Origin: an uncultured Oscillospiraceae bacterium
GTDB lineage: Bacteria; Bacillota; Clostridia; Oscillospirales; Oscillospiraceae
NCBI GenBank assembly: GCA_910585155.1
Contig: CAJUEC010000030.1
Location: 1 to 30,932 of the forward strand
Length of the DNA stretch: 30,932 nt
Direction: 5' to 3'
The translations under genes were made by a program, and so were the position numbers. This document shows, in pieces, positions 25,728-30,932 of the stretch (the first letter of the stretch is position 1; each line of letters opens with the position of its first letter). A model generated the notes under the pieces. That model was not told the origin of the DNA. It did no database searches and worked only from the letters and a program-made list of their open reading frames with translations.

Positions 25728-27206
25728 TCAGAGCACCACGCCGTCCTTGAAGATGGAGATCTCCCGGAAGCCCTGCTCCTCGGCGCGGGTTGGCCTTCCG
25801 CCGGCCACCTCCAGCACAAAGTCCAGCAGCCGGTCTCCCGCGGTGTCCAGGCTCTCCCCCTGGGCCACGGTGCCCGCGTTGAAGTCAATCCAATTCCATT
25901 TTTTCTCAAACAGCGGGGTGTTGGTGGATATCTTCACCGTGGGGACGGGGGCCCCGAAGGGGGTACCCCGGCCGGTGGTAAACAGGATCAGGTGAGCCCC
26001 CGCGGCGGTGAGAGCCGTGGCGGATACCAGGTCGTTGCCCGGGCCGCTGAGCAGGTTCAGCCCCTTTTTCGTCACCGCCTCGCCGTAGCCCAGCACGTCC
26101 ACGATCTGGGCGCTGCCCCCCTTCTGGACGCAGCCGCAGGACTTGTCCTCCAGGGTGGTGATCCCCCCCGCCTTGTTGCCGGGGCTGGGGTTCTCATACA
26201 CCACCTGGTGGTGGGCGGTGAAGTAGCGCTTAAAGTCCTCGATCATGGACACCGCCTTGCGGAACACCTCCTCGTCCGCGCAGCGCTCGAAGAGAATGGC
26301 CTCGGCGCCGAACATCTCGGGCACCTCGGTGAGCACCGTGGACCCCCCCAGGGCGATGAGCCGGTCAGAGAACCGGCCCACGGCGGGGTTGGCGGTGATG
26401 CCGGAAAGGCCGTCCGACCCGCCGCACTTCATGCCCACCACCAGCTCAGCGGCGGGGATGTCCTGGCGCTGGAAGCCCCCGGCGTAGTCCGCCAGCTCCC
26501 TCAGCAGGGCGGAGCCCGCCGCCGCCTCGTCGGCCACATCCTGGCTCAGGAGGAACTTCACCCGGTTTTCGTCATAGGGGCCCAGCTCCGCCTTGAACTG
26601 GTCCTGGGTCAGGTTCTCGCACCCCAGGCCCAGCACCAGCACCCCTCCGGCGTTGGGGTGCCGGGCCAGGGCGGCCAGCAGCTTCCGGGTCTGGGCGTGG
26701 TCGTCCCCCATCTGGCTGCACCCGAAGGGGTGGGGGAAGGTGTAAAGCCCTTCCACCGCACCCTTGACCAGATGCTGATTTTCCCGCACCAGCCGCTGGG
26801 CGATGGAGTTGACGCAGCCCACAGTGGGGATAATCCACAGCTCGTTGCGGATGGCCGCCCAGCCGTCCCCCCGGCGGTAGCCCTGGAAGGTCCTGGGCTT
26901 TACAGCGGGCAGGTGGTAGGTCTTGTGGTCATAGCGGTACTCCCCGCCCTCGGTCAGCCCGGTGCCCACGTTGTGGACGTGGACCCAGGCGCCCTGGGGG
27001 ATGTCTGCTTTGGCCGTGCCGATGGCGCAGCCGTATTTGATCACACTCTCCCCGGCGGATATGGGGGACAGGGCGAGCTTGTGCCCCCGCTGGACGGCCT
27101 GGGCGGCGGTGAGCTCCAGGCCGTCGATGGACAGCCCCTCGCCCTGGGCCACGTCCTCCAGGGCCACCGCCACGTTGTCCCGGGGGTGGATGCGGATGGC
27201 TTTCAT
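25728..27206 (-). CDS. uxaA: Altronate dehydratase
   Basis: A 492-residue UxaA-family dehydratase converting D-altronate to 2-keto-3-deoxygluconate, of the same length as known UxaA. The N-terminal SAF-type domain (MKAIRIHPRDNVAVALEDV ... GHKLALSPISAGESVIKYG) is followed by the catalytic part: GCVNSIAQRLV, HPFGCSQMGDDHAQTRKLLAAL, GLGCENLTQDQ, MKCGGSDGLSGITANPAVG and the cysteine-rich LEDKSCGCVQKGG. The family uses a metal (Fe2+/Mn2+). AGGAGG precedes the ATG. It is the last gene of the hexuronate operon, 12 bases after uxaB. Confidence 0.95.
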   Translation of the reverse strand: MKAIRIHPRDNVAVALEDVAQGEGLSIDGLELTAAQAVQRGHKLALSPISAGESVIKYGCAIGTAKADIPQGAWVHVHNVGTGLTEGGEYRYDHKTYHLPAVKPRTFQGYRRGDGWAAIRNELWIIPTVGCVNSIAQRLVRENQHLVKGAVEGLYTFPHPFGCSQMGDDHAQTRKLLAALARHPNAGGVLVLGLGCENLTQDQFKAELGPYDENRVKFLLSQDVADEAAAGSALLRELADYAGGFQRQDIPAAELVVGMKCGGSDGLSGITANPAVGRFSDRLIALGGSTVLTEVPEMFGAEAILFERCADEEVFRKAVSMIEDFKRYFTAHHQVVYENPSPGNKAGGITTLEDKSCGCVQKGGSAQIVDVLGYGEAVTKKGLNLLSGPGNDLVSATALTAAGAHLILFTTGRGTPFGAPVPTVKISTNTPLFEKKWNWIDFNAGTVAQGESLDTAGDRLLDFVLEVAGGRPTRAEEQGFREISIFKDGVVL

Positions 27207-27218
27207 GGCCCCGCCTCC

Positions 27219-28712
27219 TCACAGGCAGGCGGCGTAGGCCGCCTTGGCCCCCCGCTCCCGGATGAGCTTCAGGCCGGACACCGCCGCCGCCTCGAAGCCG
27301 TCCACCGCCGTCAGGTCCTGACCCCACATGCGCTCATTGGTCATAACCGCGCGGACCAGCGCCTCCGGGCTGTCATCCCGGTGGTCGTAGTAGAACTCCA
27401 GCACCCAGCGGTCATCAGAGCAGACGTAGTCGCCGCCCTGGGGCCGGCGGCACACCAGTCCCTTGTCGGTGAGGGCCTGGACGCCGCTGGAGAAAAAGGC
27501 GATGCAGGCGGCAAAGCTCATGGCGAGGCAGGGGGGCAGGCTGCCCTTGGCCTCCACATATTCCAGCAGGGAGGGCAGGTTCCGGGCCCGCCACTTGGAG
27601 GTAGAGTTCAGGGAGATGCTCATCAGCTCGTGGTCCACGAAGGGGTTGTTGAACCGGTCCTGGACGGCGCTGGCGAAGTCCTCCAGGTCCTTCCTGTCCA
27701 GGGGCAGAGTGGGGATGACCTCCTCATGGAGCATCCTGTTCATAAAGCCCCGCACGGTGTCGTCCTGCATACAGTCCCGCACGATGTCGAACCCCGCCAG
27801 GTACGCCCCCAGCACGAAGCCGGTGTGGGCGCCGTTGAGTATGCGCACCTTCCGCTTTTTATAGGGGGTCACGTCGGGCACCACCGGGCAGTTGAGCCCC
27901 GCCCTTTTGAAGGGCAGCTTCTCCTCCAGCCACGCCGGCCCCTCGATGTTCCACACACCGAAGATCTCGCCCACGTCAATGAGCTCATCCCGGTAGCCGT
28001 TTTCCGCCTCCATCTTCGCTGCCTCGGCGGGGTCCTTCACCCGGCCGGGGACGATGCGGTCCACCAGGGTGGAGCAAAAAGTGCAGTCCTCATTGACATA
28101 CTTTCGGAAGCCGTCCTCCAGCCCCCACTTGTCCACATACTGGTTGACGCATTTCAAAAGCTCCCTGCCGTTGTTGTCGATGAGCTCGCAGGACAGGATC
28201 ACCAGGCCGGGCTTGCCCGCCTGCCAGCGCCTGTGGAGCACCTGGGTGAGCTTGCCGGGGAAGGAGGCGGCGGGGGTGTCGGCAAGCTGGCAGGCGCTGT
28301 CGTAGACGATGCCCGCCTCGGTGGTGTTGGACACCACGTACTCCAGCTCATCGGACACCGCCACCGCCATCATGGCGTCAAAATCCGCCTTCTCATAGGG
28401 GTTGAGGCACCGGGACACGGAGGAGATCACCCGTTTGCGGTCCACCTTTTCGCCGTTCTCCCGCCCCCGGAGATAGAGGGTGTACAGCCCCTCCTGGGCG
28501 TTGAGGAGCCCCGCCAGACCCGGGGCGATGGGCTGGACCAGCACGCATTTGCCGTTCCACCCCGCCCGCTCGTTGGCCATGTCGAACCAGTAGTTCACGA
28601 AGGCCCGCAGGAAGTTGCCCTCGCCGAACTGGAGCACCTTCTCCGGCGCGTCCTTCAGCAGATAGCCCTGATAGCCCACCTGCTCCAAGGTCTGATAGCA
28701 CAGCTTTTCCAT
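27219..28712 (-). CDS. uxaB: Tagaturonate reductase (altronate oxidoreductase)
   Basis: A 497-residue NAD-dependent polyol dehydrogenase of the mannitol dehydrogenase family, UxaB type, reducing tagaturonate to altronate. The nucleotide-binding region begins with VLQFGEGNFLRAFVNYWFD. Further family motifs are VVSNTTEAGIVYD, LVILSCELIDNNGRELLKCV, FCSTLVDRIVPG, and VRILNGAHTGFVLGAYLAG with the catalytic-region lysine and histidine. Mannitol/fructuronate relatives share the fold; the uxaA and uxaC neighbours support the tagaturonate assignment. AAAGGAGGG precedes the ATG, 24 bases after uxaC. Confidence 0.95.
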   Translation of the reverse strand: MEKLCYQTLEQVGYQGYLLKDAPEKVLQFGEGNFLRAFVNYWFDMANERAGWNGKCVLVQPIAPGLAGLLNAQEGLYTLYLRGRENGEKVDRKRVISSVSRCLNPYEKADFDAMMAVAVSDELEYVVSNTTEAGIVYDSACQLADTPAASFPGKLTQVLHRRWQAGKPGLVILSCELIDNNGRELLKCVNQYVDKWGLEDGFRKYVNEDCTFCSTLVDRIVPGRVKDPAEAAKMEAENGYRDELIDVGEIFGVWNIEGPAWLEEKLPFKRAGLNCPVVPDVTPYKKRKVRILNGAHTGFVLGAYLAGFDIVRDCMQDDTVRGFMNRMLHEEVIPTLPLDRKDLEDFASAVQDRFNNPFVDHELMSISLNSTSKWRARNLPSLLEYVEAKGSLPPCLAMSFAACIAFFSSGVQALTDKGLVCRRPQGGDYVCSDDRWVLEFYYDHRDDSPEALVRAVMTNERMWGQDLTAVDGFEAAAVSGLKLIRERGAKAAYAACL

Positions 28713-28736
28713 TGTTCACACCCTCCTTTGTGGGTC

Positions 28737-30170
28737 CTATAGGCCGAAATACCGGGCCGCGTTGGTGTAGCAGACGCCCTCCACAATCTTTTTCAGGGAG
28801 GCCTCGTGGTTGGGATACTCGCCGTTTTCCACCCAATCGCCAATCAGATTGCACAGGATGCGGCGGAAGTAGTCGTGGCGGGCGTAGCTCAGGAAGGAGC
28901 GGGAGTCGGTGAGCATCCCCACGAAATTGCCCAGCAGCCCCAGGTTGGCCAGGGAGCGCATCTGGGCCTCCATGCCCGATCTGGTGTCGTTGAACCACCA
29001 GGCGGAGCCGTGCTGAATCTTCCCCGGCAGCTCGTCGGACTGGAAGCAGCCGATCAGGGTGCCCAGCTGCTCGTTGTCGGCGGGATTCAGGGAGTAGAGG
29101 ATGGTCTTGGGGCACTCCCCCGTCCCATCCAGGGCAGAGAGGAGCTGGGCGATGGCCCCGCCGCAGGTGTTCTGGGCTATCATATCGAAGCCTGTGTCCG
29201 GGCCCATCCTGGCAAACATCCGCTGATTGTTGTTGCGCAGGCAGGAGTAGTGCAGCTGCATGGCGATGTCCAGCCGGTGGTACTCCCGGCCCAGGTGGAG
29301 CAGAATGGCGGTCTGGTAGCGCTCGGCCTCCTTGACGCTGAGCGCCTCCCCCGCCATGGCCTTCCGGAACGCCTCGTTGGCCTTCTTGGGGGAGCTGGGA
29401 CGGAAGGGCACGTAGTCCAGGCCGTGGTCGCTGGCCCGGCAGCCCAGCTTGTGGAAAAACTCCAGGCGCTGGGTCAGGGCGGCGCACACGTCCTCCACGC
29501 TGTCCAGACCGGTCCGGCCTACGCTGGCGGCCAGCCTGCCGATATACTCCGCGAAGCCGGGCTTGGTGATGTTGACGGCCTTGTCCGGCCGGAAGGAGGG
29601 GCACACCTTTACGCTGACCGACGGGTCGGCGGCGATCTTCTCATGCCACTCCAGGGAGTCGATGGGGTCGTCGGTGGTGCCGATCATGGCCACGTTGGCC
29701 TTGCGGATGATCCCCTGGGCGGTGAGGTCCGGGTCATGGCGCAGCTTCTCGTTGCAGAAGTCCCAGCACTCCTGGGCGGTCTCGGCGGTAAGGGGCTTGT
29801 CATAGCCAAAGAACTGCCGCAGCTCCAGATTGCACCAGTGGTACATGGGGTTGCCAATGGCCATCTCCAGGGTCTCCACAAACCTCATGAACCGCTCAAA
29901 GGCGGGCTTGGAGCCGGAGACATACTCCTCCGGCACGCCGTTGGAGCGCATGAGGCGCCACTTGTAGTGGTCGCCGAAGTAGGTTCCGTCAGGGTTCTCC
30001 CCGCCCAGCCAGACCTCCACCAGGTTGTCAAACCGGCGGTCCTCGAAGATCTCCCGGGGGGGGATGTGGCAGTGGTAGTCCACCAGGGGCATGGCCTCGG
30101 CGTAGTCGTGGAACAGGTGCCGGGCGGTGCCGGTGCCCAGCAGAAAGTCCTTGTCCATAAAGTCCTTCAT
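28737..30170 (-). CDS. uxaC: Glucuronate/galacturonate isomerase
   Basis: A 477-residue UxaC of normal length, converting glucuronate to fructuronate and galacturonate to tagaturonate. It is an amidohydrolase-fold protein. N-terminal MDKDFLLGTGTARHLFHDYA is followed by the metal-type DYHCHIPP (His33, His35), VWLGGENPDGTYFGDHYKWRLMRSNGV, GTTDDPIDSLEWH, a DHGLDYVPF segment and TDSRSFLSYARHDYFRRILCNLIG. The start is set at ATG 30168-30170, 9 bases after AAAGGAG; the frame is open further upstream without a ribosome binding site. It follows the kinase gene after a repeat-rich 219-base gap. Confidence 0.96.
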   Translation of the reverse strand: MKDFMDKDFLLGTGTARHLFHDYAEAMPLVDYHCHIPPREIFEDRRFDNLVEVWLGGENPDGTYFGDHYKWRLMRSNGVPEEYVSGSKPAFERFMRFVETLEMAIGNPMYHWCNLELRQFFGYDKPLTAETAQECWDFCNEKLRHDPDLTAQGIIRKANVAMIGTTDDPIDSLEWHEKIAADPSVSVKVCPSFRPDKAVNITKPGFAEYIGRLAASVGRTGLDSVEDVCAALTQRLEFFHKLGCRASDHGLDYVPFRPSSPKKANEAFRKAMAGEALSVKEAERYQTAILLHLGREYHRLDIAMQLHYSCLRNNNQRMFARMGPDTGFDMIAQNTCGGAIAQLLSALDGTGECPKTILYSLNPADNEQLGTLIGCFQSDELPGKIQHGSAWWFNDTRSGMEAQMRSLANLGLLGNFVGMLTDSRSFLSYARHDYFRRILCNLIGDWVENGEYPNHEASLKKIVEGVCYTNAARYFGL

Positions 30171-30389
30171 ATTTGCGCACTCCTTTTCCTCAAGAATGAG
30201 AACTCTGAAATGCAGGGGAAGGGGCCAGAGCGGCGCGCCTGCGCCCGCGCTTCCTGTCACGTTCCCGCTGGGCGCGCTCCTCGCTGCGGCTTCCCTACGT
30301 CTCGCAGTTCGGTCAGGGCCATTCGGCCCTGACCTTCCCGCTCGCTCCGGTCCATCCGCAGCGGCGCGCCTGCGCTCACGCTTCTCTGC
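30171..30389 (-). repeat. Repeat-rich intergenic region between kdgK and uxaC
   Basis: It contains a perfect hairpin (GGTCAGGGCC-ATTC-GGCCCTGACC at 30311-30334, no U-run) and a direct repeat, 30229-30253 against 30360-30384 (23 of 25 identical, sharing AGCGGCGCGCCTGCGC). The two copies flank the hairpin. No credible gene was seen. It may be a small dispersed element or an mRNA processing/stabilising structure separating kinase and isomerase expression; the last 20 bases carry the uxaC ribosome binding site. Confidence 0.6.
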
Positions 30390-30932
30390 TTACCGCTGGA
30401 TTCGCCCGGAGCCGTCGCCGCCGGCCAGCTTCTCCACCTCGGCCACGGTGACCATGTTGTAGTCGCCCTCAATGGAGTGCTTCAGGGCGGAGGCCGCCAC
30501 GGCGAACTCCACCGCCGCCTGGGTGGACTTGCCTGTCAGCAGGGAGTAGATCAGCCCGCCGCCGAAGCTGTCGCCGCCGCCCACCCGGTCGATGATGTGC
30601 AGGTCGTACTTCTTGGAGAAGCAGTACTCGCCGGACGCCACATCGTAGAGCATGGCGGACCAGCCGTTGTCAAACGCGGAGTGGCTCTCCCGGAGGGTGA
30701 TGGCCACCTTTTCAAAGCCGAACTTGTCCGCCAGCTGCTTGGCCACGGACTTGTAGCCCTCGTGGTTGAGCTCGCCGCCATAGATGTCGGTGTTCTCCGC
30801 CTCGATGCCGAACACGTCCTTGGCGTCCTCCTCGTTGGAGATGCAGACATCCACGTACTGGCACAGCTCGGTCATGGCCGCCCGGGCCTGGTCCCGGGTC
30901 CACAGCTTGCCCCGGTAGTTCAGGTCGCAGGA
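30390..30932 (-). CDS. kdgK: 2-keto-3-deoxygluconate kinase, PfkB family (5' end outside window)
   Basis: The C-terminal 180 residues of a ribokinase/PfkB-type sugar kinase; the frame is open to the window edge. It enters with SCDLNYRGKLWTRDQARAAM, typical of KDG kinases (D-x-N-x-R), then VDVCISNEEDAKDVFG, and the PfkB signature DRVGGGDSFGGGLIYSLL with the catalytic aspartate in GGGDSF. Phosphorylating KDG to KDPG is the step after UxaA, and the position upstream of uxaC, uxaB and uxaA in the same direction supports this. The exact sugar is inferred from context; no KDPG aldolase gene is visible. Confidence 0.88.
   Translation of the reverse strand, partial: SCDLNYRGKLWTRDQARAAMTELCQYVDVCISNEEDAKDVFGIEAENTDIYGGELNHEGYKSVAKQLADKFGFEKVAITLRESHSAFDNGWSAMLYDVASGEYCFSKKYDLHIIDRVGGGDSFGGGLIYSLLTGKSTQAAVEFAVAASALKHSIEGDYNMVTVAEVEKLAGGDGSGRIQR

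Noticed and set aside
25992..28742. Plus-strand open frame of over 900 codons opposite uxaA and uxaB
   Set aside because: Antisense shadow with repetitive composition; both minus-strand genes have complete family motifs and good ribosome binding sites.

Overview
The window is GC-rich, gene-dense DNA that looks like a high-GC member of the Clostridia, most likely Oscillospiraceae (Flavonifractor/Pseudoflavonifractor-like). The evidence is a T-box leader, sigma-A promoters of the TTGACA-17-TATACT type, AGGAGG-type ribosome binding sites, short overlapping operons, and families such as YwlG, M32 and COG2426. The genus is an inference. No rRNA, tRNA, CRISPR, prophage or plasmid functions were seen.

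Layout. 1-837 (minus): a YcxB-like membrane protein behind its own promoter and a complete T-box leader. 861-5864 (minus): a five-gene peptide/nickel-type ABC importer (binding lipoprotein, two permeases, two ATPases). 5941-8117 (minus): a radical SAM protein and a TetR regulator, with a perfect 16-bp-arm palindrome over the radical SAM promoter. 8198-8919 (plus): a TauE/SafE exporter encoded as two overlapping half-genes. 9178-9960: a ZIP metal transporter. 10021-11911: a membrane protein (minus), cytidine deaminase (plus) and a small helical protein (minus). 12178-13559 (minus): a Kef-type cation/proton antiporter with a terminator in its leader. 13699-22451 (plus): uvrB and uvrA, separated by a REP-associated transposase, a YbaK deacylase, an M28 peptidase, a YjbR protein and a membrane protein; a COG2426 membrane protein follows uvrA. 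22578-25654 (plus): histidine phosphatase, small membrane protein, M32 carboxypeptidase and YwlG. 25728-30932 (minus): hexuronate catabolism, ordered KDG kinase (cut by the window end), uxaC, uxaB, uxaA.

Genes that work together. UxaC isomerises galacturonate to tagaturonate, UxaB reduces it to altronate, UxaA dehydrates altronate to 2-keto-3-deoxygluconate, and the kinase phosphorylates that product. UvrA and UvrB are the damage-recognition half of nucleotide excision repair. The ABC genes form one importer.

Most notable. A family of dispersed hairpin elements (9002-9149, 11991-12154, 22451-22559, and an end piece at 1-32) has end sequences that differ between copies yet are perfectly self-complementary within each copy. 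The two best copies share a nearly identical 25-nt apical loop on stems with compensatory changes. This looks like a structured RNA or hairpin mobile-element family that I do not recognise. Also notable are a transposase gene carrying two GTAG-type REP palindromes in frame inside its own coding sequence, and a T-box that controls a YcxB-like protein rather than an obvious synthetase or amino acid gene.
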